A stretch of 64,000 bases of DNA from Vulcanimicrobiota bacterium (GTDB lineage Bacteria; Vulcanimicrobiota; Xenobia; Xenobiales; JADMJV01): the NCBI GenBank assembly GCA_019637395.1, contig JAHBVR010000006.1:275983-339982 (forward strand), written 5' to 3'. This document shows positions 18,514 through 29,300 of this stretch, piece after piece. Every line of letters begins with the position of its first letter. Within the stretch, counting starts at the first letter, position 1. The notes under the pieces are model-generated. The model saw only the letters and a program-made list of their open reading frames with translations. It did no database searches and was not told the origin of the DNA. Both the position numbers and the translations under genes were made by a program.

Positions 18514-20997
18514 ATGGGGAGCCAGTTACCGCATTTATTCATAACTCAAGGCAGCCAATCTTTTCCCTACACTTACCCTGGTGGCGGCGGGTCTGGCGGA
18601 CGCCGCCTGCCGACCCGAGACCCGGTTAAACACGCTGCCAAGCTTCGGGGAGACCTGAAATCAGTCCAGCTCACCCAAGACACCATAGAGAAGGAACGGG
18701 CCCTGTTTCAGATTGAGGCCGAAGCCAGCCAAATTAATTTTGACCTCGATCCCAACAAGGGATTTAAGCCAGAATCCCTTGAGAACGCTACTGCTGGAAT
18801 CGCATTGTCGCTGATTCACACGAGAGAAGACGGCGCTGGGCACGCAATAGTTCGAGTTCCGAAGGGGGAGGTCACTACCTTTGTTCGGAAACTCGAGCAG
18901 TACGAGGACCCCACTCAGCAGACCCCAGCAGGCAAGCCAAAACATCAACCTCTCTTTGCGTGCGTCTCAGGGATAAGGCCTCCGACGATTCGGGACTTCT
19001 GGACAGGTCCAGAGGATGAATTTCCCACCGAGGAAAAAGTGTATCACTGGGAGGTCTGGGTCAGGCGTGATATAGGGGCAACCCATCTTAGAAACCAGGC
19101 GAATCGGCTGAGCCTCACAATTGGCCAACAGACATTGACCTTCCCTGACCGCGAGGTTGTTCTCGCGAGGGCCACCATCCAGGCAATGACGAATCTGCTC
19201 CGACTCGTCGACTCGATTACCGAACTACGGCCCCCCAACCTGGCACGAACCTTTCTGGAAATGAGACCGAAAGAACAGACGGATTGGATTGAAGATTTGC
19301 TCTTAAGGTCCCATCCGCTACCGACCCGGGCTCGGGTCTGTTTGCTCGATACAGGTCTCGACTATGGACACCCGCTACTTGCGCCAGCCATCGAAGAAGA
19401 GTCAGTGCTCGCCTACAACCCGAGCTGGGGAAAACATGACCACGGGGGCCACGGCACCTTGATGGCAGGTTTGATTGTCTATGGTGAGCATCTCGGTACG
19501 CATCTGGAGTCCAATGGAGCTGTGCCCATCGAAATCACTTTAGAATCTGTCAAAATTTTGCCCCCGCCACCCGCCGAGAATGAACCTGCCCTCTACGGCG
19601 AGATCACTAAAAGCTGCGTTGCCTTGGTGGAGGCTCAGAGCGCGGAACAGCGGGTCTTTTGCCTGGCCGTGACGGCCAACCCCAGCCCGACTGGTGAACC
19701 CAGTTCTTGGTCAGCAGCAGTCGACCAGATCTGCTCAGGAGCCGAGGAACCCGATGACGTCACCCGGCTGGTCTTCATCTCCGCGGGAAACTCGGATTGG
19801 AACCACGGGAATTATGCCTATCCCGAGTGGAACCACGAGCTTTCTCCTATTCAGGAGCCGGCTCAAGCCTGGAATGCAGTGACGGTTGGCTCCTGCACCT
19901 ACTTCCACGGGCTCATTGAAGGTTACCCCAACTACGCCTCTGTGGCCAGCTACGGCGACCTGAGTCCCTTTAGCTCGACTTCCGTCCCTTCCTGTGACGG
20001 CGTCTGGGCCTCCCAACCAGACATCGTCTTTGAGGGCGGCAATTTGCTGTTGCATCCCGAGGGGCTCAGGGAGGTTCCACCAGAGTTCGCTCTGCTCAGC
20101 ACTCGTATGCGTCTTGGCGGCTTTGCCGGCTCTGCACTTCTGGAAATCATGTATGAAACCAGTGCATCGACCGCACTTGCCAGTCATTTCGCCGCCAAAC
20201 TAATGGCTGAATACCCCGAGGCCAAACCCGAGACCATTCGTGGCCTGATGATTCATTCGGCCCGCTGGTCCGAGGCTATGCTCGAGTCCTTTCCCGAAGA
20301 TACGGGCAGAACTCGTGTGCGTAAGCGCCAAGCCTGTTTCGGCATGGGGGTGCCCGATCTGGAACGAGCGCGTTATAGCCAAAGGAACGCTCTGACCCTG
20401 GTGGTAGAGCGAGAAATTCAGCCATTCACGAACGACGGAAAAACGAACGAACTTCATCTACACGATATTCCCTGGCCCACCCAGGTCTTGGAGTCGCTAG
20501 AGGCGACCCCCGTCGAGCTCCGTGTGACCCTGTCCTACTTCATTGAACCCAACCCTGGAAGCAGAGGATGGAAAGGGCGATACCGCTATGCGTCCCATGG
20601 CTTGCGCTTCGAAGTTTGCACAGCCTCAGATGATGAGGTGAGTTTCGCGAAGCGGATCAACAAAGCGGCGCGCGAAGAAGGCGAGACGGCTGGGAGTTCG
20701 TCTGACGTTGGCGAGTGGACGATAGGACCCGACGCCAGACATCGCGGGTCGGTGCACAGCGACATCTGGAAAGGCACCGCCCGCGACCTGGCCGCCAAGC
20801 ATCTGGTTGCAGTCTACCCGGCCAAAGGCTGGTGGTCAGAGCGTACGGCACTCGGACGCCAGGAGAGCAAAGCCTGGTATTCGCTGATCATCTCGTTGGA
20901 GACGCCCCCGGTGGTGGGGGCCGCCGAAATTGACATCTACTCGGCCGTGGCCGAGGTGGTGACCGAGGTAGAGGTCGATTGGGACCCGGGCGAATAG
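18514..20997 (+). CDS. ietS: S8 subtilase, IetS-like
   Basis: 827 residues. The protease core begins near residue 270: Asp279 (VCLLDTGLDYGHP), His313 (GGHGTLMAGL), oxyanion Asn426 (FISAGNSDW) and Ser550 in 'ETSASTALAS', where the usual Gly before Thr is Glu. The ~270-residue N-terminal part and ~230-residue C-terminal beta-rich part are non-catalytic. There is no signal peptide, so it acts inside the cell. It begins 9 nt after the ATPase gene (ATG 18,514 with AGGG upstream). By analogy with IetAS, the ATPase would gate the protease during infection; the mechanism and target are unknown. It is convergent with the next gene (4 nt gap). Confidence 0.85.
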   Translation: MGSQLPHLFITQGSQSFPYTYPGGGGSGGRRLPTRDPVKHAAKLRGDLKSVQLTQDTIEKERALFQIEAEASQINFDLDPNKGFKPESLENATAGIALSLIHTREDGAGHAIVRVPKGEVTTFVRKLEQYEDPTQQTPAGKPKHQPLFACVSGIRPPTIRDFWTGPEDEFPTEEKVYHWEVWVRRDIGATHLRNQANRLSLTIGQQTLTFPDREVVLARATIQAMTNLLRLVDSITELRPPNLARTFLEMRPKEQTDWIEDLLLRSHPLPTRARVCLLDTGLDYGHPLLAPAIEEESVLAYNPSWGKHDHGGHGTLMAGLIVYGEHLGTHLESNGAVPIEITLESVKILPPPPAENEPALYGEITKSCVALVEAQSAEQRVFCLAVTANPSPTGEPSSWSAAVDQICSGAEEPDDVTRLVFISAGNSDWNHGNYAYPEWNHELSPIQEPAQAWNAVTVGSCTYFHGLIEGYPNYASVASYGDLSPFSSTSVPSCDGVWASQPDIVFEGGNLLLHPEGLREVPPEFALLSTRMRLGGFAGSALLEIMYETSASTALASHFAAKLMAEYPEAKPETIRGLMIHSARWSEAMLESFPEDTGRTRVRKRQACFGMGVPDLERARYSQRNALTLVVEREIQPFTNDGKTNELHLHDIPWPTQVLESLEATPVELRVTLSYFIEPNPGSRGWKGRYRYASHGLRFEVCTASDDEVSFAKRINKAAREEGETAGSSSDVGEWTIGPDARHRGSVHSDIWKGTARDLAAKHLVAVYPAKGWWSERTALGRQESKAWYSLIISLETPPVVGAAEIDIYSAVAEVVTEVEVDWDPGE

Positions 20998-21001
20998 GCG
21001 C

Positions 21002-22150
21002 TCATTGAGCCTTCTCAACCAGTTTTTCCAACGCTTCCTCATGGGTCTCGCCGAACTCCTCGATGTATCCGCGAAGTTCTTGGTCGGTAGTCGCATTGTG
21101 CAGGTCGAAGAGGCCGTATGTTTCGACTGTTCCAACAATCTTGTCGCCCTCGTCGACGGTGCCTGAATAGAGTTCGATCACTCCGAAGCCCGTCGATGTC
21201 TCGACCATGCAATAGTCTCCGAGAACCTTCTCGACAATTGCCTCTCCGTTGTCTGGTACCGGCACACCCCGGGGTTGGGGCACAAAGTTGAAATCGGGTT
21301 GTCGAGGGATTTCTCGGGAAGGCTGGTGCGCAACTTGAGCGGGAGCTGATAACCGATTGCGATACATTTGCTCCAGCTCCCGATAGTTCTTTTGGTCCTT
21401 CAGCCTCCTGGCCTGGCCAATCAGCACCAGCGCCTGCTTCTCGTCGCCTGAGATGGCGGTGGCCACAGACCCGATCATCAGGGCCCGAGAAATCTGCTCG
21501 TTGGTCCCGCCAAAATCCTTAAACAGAGTTCGGGCGCGCTCCGATTTCGACCGAGCCTGTTCTAGGTCTTCCCCTTTACCCTGGTAGCCGCGAATCAGGT
21601 GGCCGGCCTCGCTGAGCAGTTGCTCCGCTTCCGTCCGGCGTTTTCGCGAGCGTTCCAGTCGCAAAGTCGAAAGTAGGCTGCGGTACTTGGGATTGCCAGG
21701 AGCCCGATGAACACAGGAGACCATTCGGGTGATTGCCCCTGACAAGTCTCCAGCTTTATAACGGCAAGTGGCCACCACGGAATCGGCCTCGGCCAGGATC
21801 AAAGGATCCTTGCTGCCGCAGAGCTCTTGGAAAGCGGCAACTTTTGCGAGCTGCTCTGCTCCACCAACATCGCCCTGAGCAGCTTTCTGCTTGGCATCGG
21901 CCAGTAATCTCGCAGAAGTCGCTGTTGGTTCAGAGGCCATCGTCTGAGCCGAATTCGAAGCTTCAGTGTTGACAACAGGATTGGTATGATACGGTAACGG
22001 CCGAGGCGAGTCCCGAGAAGTCCAGGCTAGCAGAACACCACAAACGACCGCCAGGATGAGCGTTGCTCCAAGCGCTTTAGCAAAAAAACTATCCGACCGA
22101 GTCCGCTGACTTGCTACAGGATAAGTTCTTTCAAAAAACTCTTGGCTCAA
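21002..22150 (-). CDS. Membrane-anchored helical-repeat protein, coupled to pglX cassette
   Basis: 382 residues. One membrane helix (about residues 26-44, ALGATLILAVVCGVLLAW) is followed by a Pro/Ser/Thr linker and TPR-like helices (residues 80-290: 'RLLADAKQKAAQGDVGGAEQLAKVAA', 'CRYKAGDLSGAITRM'). A C-terminal ~80-residue beta domain ('EKVLGDYCMVETSTGFGVIELYSG') closes the protein. The TTG start overlaps the stop of the upstream pglX cassette (TTGA), so translation would be coupled to that cassette when it is expressed. Function unknown; topology suggests a cytoplasmic N-tail and a large domain outside. Confidence 0.7.
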   Translation of the reverse strand: MSQEFFERTYPVASQRTRSDSFFAKALGATLILAVVCGVLLAWTSRDSPRPLPYHTNPVVNTEASNSAQTMASEPTATSARLLADAKQKAAQGDVGGAEQLAKVAAFQELCGSKDPLILAEADSVVATCRYKAGDLSGAITRMVSCVHRAPGNPKYRSLLSTLRLERSRKRRTEAEQLLSEAGHLIRGYQGKGEDLEQARSKSERARTLFKDFGGTNEQISRALMIGSVATAISGDEKQALVLIGQARRLKDQKNYRELEQMYRNRLSAPAQVAHQPSREIPRQPDFNFVPQPRGVPVPDNGEAIVEKVLGDYCMVETSTGFGVIELYSGTVDEGDKIVGTVETYGLFDLHNATTDQELRGYIEEFGETHEEALEKLVEKAQ

Positions 22151-24960
22151 GTAGGGCTTTTTCTGGTTTTACGGGCAGCGCCCTTTTGGGCGGGTCGCCA
22201 GTTGCTCAAATCTTTGGAAGGCAAGTCGAGTTCACGAAGTTGCTCGCTCAAGAAGGACTCAAAATAGTCCCCCATCCGCTCACCGCTGTGGGGGTCGACC
22301 TCATTGTGCCATTGTTTGAGCCAGGGCAGGAGTTCGGCCAAGCCGGCCAGGAGCGGGGTGAGCTGGTCTTTTTCCCAGCCGTCCTGCTCGCGACGCTCCA
22401 AAGCGTACCCGGCGAGGGCCTGGGCACGCTGCAGGTAGTTCCAGCCGGCCCAGCCCAGCACCACAGAACCGTCGGCCTCCCGCTCGGCACCAGGGTAGCA
22501 GATGAAGCGCTCCTTGGGCACGTCCAATTTGCCGCGCAGGCTCCAATACTCGGGGCGAAGGAAGTCTTTCTGACCGAATTTGGGCGGAACGGGAATGTCA
22601 CCAACGTTTTCGCCCGCGTCTTCCCGGCGCTGCAGTTCCCAGGTGCGCTCCCAGTCGGCCCGAATTCGCAAACCCGCCTCGCTGTAGCGCAACGCGGCCA
22701 CATAAGCGACGGCTTGGGTCTGCACCAGTTTTTGGATGCTTTCTCCGGCCTCGAAATCGTTGGTGCCCAGATAGATCTGCAGCACCTGCTGGAAGTCCCC
22801 ATCGTGGGCGAGCTGGTCGGCCAATTGTTGGACGGATTGTAAATGGTCGGATTTTTGCAGGGTGGACTCGATGCGGTCCTGCAGCCAGATCGTCAGGGCG
22901 TCCTTCAGACGCTCTTCCCAAGGACGCTGCTGCCAGCGCCGCTTGTGCTCCGGCCTTTCCAGGAGGGCTACTTCGGGATGGTTGGCGATCAGCTCCAGGC
23001 GTTTTTCCACCGTGGCCCGGTAGTCGGCAGCCCAATGGCCCGGCAGCTCCGTGATGGGGGTGGAGCCGTGGCGGCTGAACCATGTGGTTTCCTCTTCTGA
23101 CCGCGCCATGGCGATCTCGAAGGCCCGCTCCCCCAACTGTAGCGGAGGCGGGTCGGTTGCGATGGGGGAGACGTCGAGGATGCCGTAGAGTTGGTAGGAC
23201 AGCCAGTCCAGTTCTTCCTGGAGGGCGACCATTTTCTGGCGGACTTGGCGCTGCTGCGCCTGCTTTTCGGGAAGATTCCAGAGGCCGGGGGGGAGTTCAT
23301 GAATGAAACCGGCGGCTTCCAAAGCGCTGTGCTCGGCGGCAAGTTGATCGAGCTGGCTGGCCAGAGTGAGCGTTTGCTGGTGATTTAGGGGAATGGGAAA
23401 ATTCTGCAATTTGCTGCCATCGCGCTCCAGTCGATCCTCCCACGGCGTCTTGATCACCCGGGCGCCCTCGGTTCCCACGTAATCCCCACCCTTGGAAAAG
23501 CCTACTTGGCGGACCCAAAAGTTTCCGACCGAACTATTGAGGATGCCAATAAGCGCCAAGTGCGCATCCTCAGAGGTGCCGTTTGGCAATTTAATAACCG
23601 GCGCCGTGCGATTAAAAACTTTACCGCCCCGATCCAGGACGAAATGGTTGTGTGTGGCCACGAAGGCGAAGACGATTGAGAGAGCGGTTTTATATTTCGA
23701 TGCAACCCAGCGATACCAACCCCACCAAGGCTCGCCTATTTCAGCCTTTGTTTTGTTTCCAAAAGTTTTAATGTTGGCAAGGCTGTTGCGGTACGTCCAG
23801 AGGTAGCTTGCTATCAGGGGCACCGTCTGTAAAGAAGATAACTCGAGGCTAGAATCGTAGGGGACCAAGACTTGCTCGAACGGCTGGATAACGAAGTCGC
23901 GAACAGTGTCTCCCTCCACGAGTCCTTGAATATGCTGCTTTGGTATCCCATGGCGTCCGAGTACTCCAAACGGGGCGGCGAAGACATCATCCTGGCCAGT
24001 GAAACTCGCGAATCCGATACTGTCGCACAATGTTCCAAGGCAACCTTGGGCGGCTGACTCGATCTTTTCCTTGAGCTCACTGGCTCCACCGCCACCGATA
24101 CTCCACGGATGCTTGGCAAAAGTGGCCCTATCAAACTCGGTCACGCTCACAAACGCACTGGATTCCCCCGGTCGCTCCAGAAGCTCCAAAATCGACCGCC
24201 ATACCAGCCCCTGGGCCGGATCGGCCGGTGTGGAAGGCTCTCCGCGGATGCCCAGCACGGCCCGCACCTTGTCGGACACGGGGGCCCGATTCCGGCCCAG
24301 CAGGATAATGGTCGGAGTCCCGTGGCCCGGAATGTAGGCTCCTGATGTGTCGATTACATGTGTCAGGTCCACCCGTGGGAAAAACTCCTCAATCACCCGG
24401 GACCCAAACTCCCGCTTCATAAACGAGTTGGCCGTGATCATCCCCACAAATCCCGCCCGCTGCTGCCCCTTGCCCTCCACTGCCAGATCCCAGAATTTCT
24501 CTTTGAACGGCACGGCGAGCGAATACTTCATATAAGCCGTGCGATATCGGCTCCGCACCTCATTGTTGTGCGCCTTGTCTCGTGCCGTGATGTACGGTGG
24601 GTTGCCCACCACCGCTTCATAGCGCTGGGTCAGAATCTGGGAAGCATCTTCAAAGTCGCCAGCGGCAAACGCATCCGGCAGCCAGTCGGACAGCTCCTGG
24701 ACCCCCCAACCTTTGGCTGAGCAAATCGCGTTGCCGTGCAGTAACGAGTCGCCAGTGGCCACCCGAACCTTGACGTCGGGCATTTCGCGCAATCGAGACA
24801 GCCCGCAGGCCTTCACAAAGGCGATCACCAGGCGAAAACGGGCAATGGCCACGGCGAAAGGGTTGATATCGACTCCGTGCACCGCCTCCAGCGCCCGCCT
24901 GGCCAGCGCCCGGGCGTTGCTAATCGAACAGGCGTTCTGGCCTGAGCAACCGGCGTGTCC
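22147..24960 (-). pseudogene. Silent pglX cassette lacking the first ~258 codons
   Basis: The frame aligns with residues ~259-1179 of the complete PglX at 26,377 and stays open throughout. The GTG at 24,882 gives 911 residues but is not a family start, and an in-frame stop lies just beyond 24,960. It keeps NPPY (catalytic motif IV) but lacks motif I (VDPTCGSGHF), so it cannot bind SAM as it stands, and no promoter is evident. Core and C-terminal thirds are close to the complete copy (~85% nt identity by eye). The region 24,057-23,388 is largely different apart from one island around 'FAFVATHNHFVLDRGGK'. This is the expected target-recognition region. Best read as the alternative cassette of an inversion switch, not ordinary decay. 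Confidence 0.8.
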
Positions 24961-25348
24961 ACCCGTCCATCACAAATTCAGGCAGGCCCCAGCCTCAGTC
25001 GCTGGTAATTGGAGGGCTTCTTCCCCCGGCGGTCAAAGAGGCCCGATTGTGAAGGGCATAGCTGGGCTTGAACTTCCAGGCTTTACCCCCAAATCAAAAA
25101 GATGGGCCAGCTGCCAGGGTCCCCTCCTAATAGAGAGGAAGCTCAGCACCAGCCCATTGCAACATTACAATCGGTCTCTGGCCGGCCCCACCGGGGTGGG
25201 GGGCACGGCGAGGGTCGGTTCTTGCTCCAGACGACGGCTCTCGGGCCCGCCTCACCGGGCGGCCTAGCTCAACCGGGAGAAGTCCTGAAAGCTCGCAGAT
25301 TATCAGGAGAAGCCAGGTGGCCGACGCATTGGCTCCACTTGTGAAATA
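24961..25348. other. Non-coding spacer between silent cassette and recombinase
   Basis: About 390 bp with no credible gene. It contains a GC hairpin (CCCCACC-GG-GGTGGGG, 25,186-25,201). It would lie inside the proposed invertible segment. No pair of perfect inverted repeats longer than the coding homology was found by eye. Confidence 0.4.
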
Positions 25349-26215
25349 CTATTCAAGCTCGTCCAGCACCGCCACTGTTGCGCGGAGCTGCTCAATGCCG
25401 ATGTGACAGTAGGTCATGGTCTGCGTCGGAGAGGCGTGCCCCAGCAGGCTTTGCACTTCGAAGACGGGTTTCCCGGCGCGAATGAGGTCGCAGGCGAAGG
25501 TGCGTCGGAGATCTCGCCGTTGCACTCCCTGGATACCCGCCTCCCGACAAGCTTTTCGCCACACGTGTTTGACGTGGCTCCCGGCCACCACGAGCCGGTC
25601 AGGATTGCGCTGGTCGGGCCAGAAGACATAGCCAGAGCCACATTCGGTGGCCCATGCGAGCTGAGTCGCGATGATGGTTCGGGCGCCTTTGCAGAGTGGA
25701 ACGAGGCGACTCCCGGTCTTTCCGTCTTCCGGGATTTCTAGAATGTCACCCTGTATGTGCTTCTGCTGGATCCGAACCTGCTCGCCGATGCGGCATCCGG
25801 TCAGCAGGGCAAACTTCTCGGTCCTCCAGTGTGCAGCCCCTCGGCGAAAAAGCTTGAGGTAAACCTTCTCCAAAGCTCGCTCGTTCTCGCGAGTCAAGAT
25901 CTGGTGGCGCCTGTGGGGTTTCATTCTCACTCGAACGCGCGCCAACGGACTGTAGGGAAGTCGTTCTTCGTCAACCGCCAAATTGTAGGCTCTCTGGAGC
26001 AGCCTAATTTCGTGCAGAACCGTGCTGGCCGAATGGTCACGCCGTCTTTGGATGGCCCATTCCTCGACTTCGCGGCGATTGAGGCTTGTGGCCGCGCGGT
26101 CTCCCCAAAGTGCGGTAAACATGCGCGTATGACATTCACAGGCGTGCCAGGCGGCAGGCCGCGTACGCCGATGGATATCGTCCAAATTGTACTCCAGCAG
26201 TTGCGATATGGTCAT
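25349..26215 (-). CDS. Tyrosine recombinase between the pglX copies
   Basis: 288 residues with an N-terminal SAM-like core-binding domain (residues 1-95) and a C-terminal catalytic domain. Active-site set: Arg142 (LLTGCRIGEQ), Lys166 (DGKTGS), Arg237 in 'RRDLRRTFA', His260 (SLLGHAS) and nucleophile Tyr269 (TMTYCHIG). The first His of the usual H-x-L-R box is Arg234. AAGGAGGA lies 8 nt before the ATG. It diverges from pglX over ~160 bp and lies between two inverted pglX copies, the place expected for an invertase-type recombinase. It could instead be a mobile-element integrase that happened to insert there. Confidence 0.85.
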   Translation of the reverse strand: MTISQLLEYNLDDIHRRTRPAAWHACECHTRMFTALWGDRAATSLNRREVEEWAIQRRRDHSASTVLHEIRLLQRAYNLAVDEERLPYSPLARVRVRMKPHRRHQILTRENERALEKVYLKLFRRGAAHWRTEKFALLTGCRIGEQVRIQQKHIQGDILEIPEDGKTGSRLVPLCKGARTIIATQLAWATECGSGYVFWPDQRNPDRLVVAGSHVKHVWRKACREAGIQGVQRRDLRRTFACDLIRAGKPVFEVQSLLGHASPTQTMTYCHIGIEQLRATVAVLDELE

Positions 26216-26376
26216 GACAAATGTCCTCCTTGTTCTTTAGATAGGATAGCAAGTGGGTGGAGAGGACGGTCGGCACGATTTGCTTTTGGAGCCTGAGGGT
26301 CAGGGCACCATGCTGTCCAGAAACGGGAGCGGCTGTATACGGGAAATGCCGGTTGTGGGTTGAATAACCGGCGCCT

Positions 26377-29300
26377 ATGACCAGGACCATGCCCACACCA
26401 CAACCGGCCAAGACCCAATCTGACCTTATCAGGCTTGTCCGCGCTCTCCAAGAAGATCTGCGCCAACGCTGCGAGGAATACGCGGACGTTGCCGCGCCTT
26501 TGCGTGCTGAATACTCCGCAGCTCTCGCAGCCCAGAGCACTCAGGAAACCTATCAGGCCTGGAGCAGCAACTATCTCAACCAGGTAGCGGTAGCCTGGGT
26601 GCTGGCCGGTGTCTTTGTCCGGTATTTGGAGGACAACGACCTGATCGAGGAGCGCTGGTTGGCGGGCACCGATAACCGGCGTGGTGAGCCTCGGGAGCGC
26701 TACACCGCATTTTTCCGCAAGCATCCGGAACTGAGCGACCGTGAGTATTTTCACGACATCTTCGACCAAGTGGCCGAACTGCCGGGCTGCCACGACCTCT
26801 TTGCCCGAGATCGTAACCCTTTATGGAAAGTCGGCATCTCGGGTGATGGAGCTAAGGTTCTAAGGGAATTTTTTGCTGAGGTGGATGCAAATACGGGTGG
26901 CCTACTACGCACCTTTGAGGGAGATACCCGCTTTTTGGGTGACCTGTACCAGAACCTATCGGAAGAGGCACAGAAGAAATATGCCCTGCTTCAAACGCCT
27001 GAGTTCGTCGAGGAATTTATCCTGGATCGGACGCTGGAGCCCGCTCTGGCAGAGTTTGGCCTGGAGAATGTAAAACTGGTCGACCCCACGTGTGGGTCCG
27101 GACACTTCTTATTGGGTGCCTTCCATCGTCTCTTTCGTCGCTGGGAAAACGCCGGTTACTCAGGCCTGAACTCCAGGGTTTGGGCTAAGCGGGCTCTGGA
27201 GGCGGTTCACGGGGTCGACATCAATCCCTTTGCGGTTGCCATTGCCCGCTTTCGCCTGGTGATCGCCTTTGTGAAGGCCTGTGAGCTATCCCGATTGCGC
27301 GAGATGCCCAACGTCAAGGTTCGGGTGGCCACCGGGGACTCGCTGCTTCACGGCAACACTATCTGCTCGGCCAAGGGCTGGGGAGTTCAGGAATTGTCGG
27401 ACTGGCTGCCGGACGCGTTTGCCGCCAGCGATTTCGAAGATGCCTCGCAGATCTTGAGCCAGCGTTATGAAGCGGTGGTGGGCAATCCGCCGTACATCAC
27501 GGCGCGAGACAAGGCCCATAATAGCGAGGTTCGGAGTCGATATCGCACGGCCTATATGAAGTATTCGCTGGCCGTGCCGTTCAAGGAAAAATTCTGGGAC
27601 CTGGCGGTCGAAGGCAAGGGCAAACAGCGAGCAGGGTTCGTGGGAATGATCACGGCCAACTCGTTCATGAAGAGAGAGTTTGGCTCGCGGGTGATCGAGG
27701 AGTTTTTTCCCCGGGTGGACCTGACGCACGTGATCGACACTTCCGGAGCCTACATTCCCGGGCACGGCACTCCAACGGTTATCCTCATGGGCCGGAATCG
27801 GGCTCCCGTGACCGAGACGGTGCGAGCGGTGCTGGGCATTCGGGGCGAACCTTCGACGCCAGCGGACCCCGCTCAGGGGCTGGTGTGGCGCTCGATTGTG
27901 GAGCTGCTGGAACGACCGGGGGAATCCAGCGCGTTTGTAAGTGTGACCGAGTTCGATAGAACGACCTTCGCCGAACACCCGTGGAGCATCGGGGGTGGTG
28001 GCGCGAGTGAACTAAAGGACAGAATTGAGGGGAACAGCCCACAGCGACTCACGGGAATTTGCCACGAGGTTGGTGTGCTCGGAATGACGAATGCTGACGA
28101 GATTTTTCTTCTCCCCAAAGAAGTCCCCAACCGTCTCAACTTGGCGGAATTCTTTGTCCCCCTTGCTCTTGGCGATGAGCTTCGTGACTACCAGTATTTG
28201 GGTGATACTTCGGTGTTTCTGCCCTATCGGGACGAGGAGCTGTTGTCTATCTGTGATATAGAACCGGTACTTCCATATTTGTGGTCGTTCAGAACTATTT
28301 TAGGCAGCAGGGTGACTTTCTCCAGGAAAACCTATTTTGAGGAAGGCCTTCCTTGGTGGAAATGGCATCAAATCGCTCTCTATCGCCTGAGAACGCCACT
28401 AACCATCGCTTTCGCTTTTGTAGCCACCCATAATCACTTCGTCTTGGACCGGGGCGGCAAGGTCTTCAACCGTAGTGCGCCGGTTATTAAATTGCCAAAC
28501 GGCGCTTCGGAAGAGGAGCACCTGGCATTGTTGGGGCTTCTGAACAGTGCAGCGGTCTGTTTCTGGCTGAAACAGATTTGCCATAACAAGGGAAGCACCG
28601 TCGATAAGGCGGGAGCGCGACAAACGACGATAGAATTTGAGAACTTTTGGGAGATTTCCGGCACCCAACTTTTGGAATGCCCCATCCCACGCCTACATCA
28701 CCAGACGCTACCCCTCGCCAGCCAGGTCGACCGGCTGGCCTCCGAGCACAGCGCCCTGGACCCGGGCAATATAATGCGCAAATCCCCGCCCGGCCAGTGG
28801 AATCTTCCAAAAAAGCAGGCGCAGCAGGACCAGATCCGCCAACAAATGATCGCACTCCAAGAAGAGCTGGACTGGCTGTCTTACCAGCTCTACAGCATCC
28901 TGGACCCAGCCCCCCTGTCCGCCGATCCCCCTCCGCTGCAGCTCGGAGAGCGGGCCTTCGAAATTGCCCTGGCCCGCAGTGGTGAAGAAACCACCTGGTT
29001 CAGCCGCCACGGTTCCACTCCGATCAAAGAACTGCCGGCCCACTGGCCTGCCGATTATCGGGCCACCGTGGAAAAACGTCTCGACCTGATCGCCAATAAT
29101 CCCGAAATAGCCCTCCTGGAGAAGCCCGAGCACAAGCGGCGGTGGCAGCAGCGCCCTTGGGAAGAGCGATTGAAGGAGGCCCTCACGACCTGGCTGCAGG
29201 ACCGCATCGAAGTCGCTGTCCAAAAATCGGATCATCTACAATCCGTGCAACAATTGGCCGACCAGCTTGCCCACGATAGTGACTTCCAGCAGGCGCTGCA

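Noticed and set aside
22147-24882. Truncated pglX as an independent functional methyltransferase
   Set aside because: It lacks SAM motif I and the N-domain, and an in-frame stop lies just upstream of the homology.
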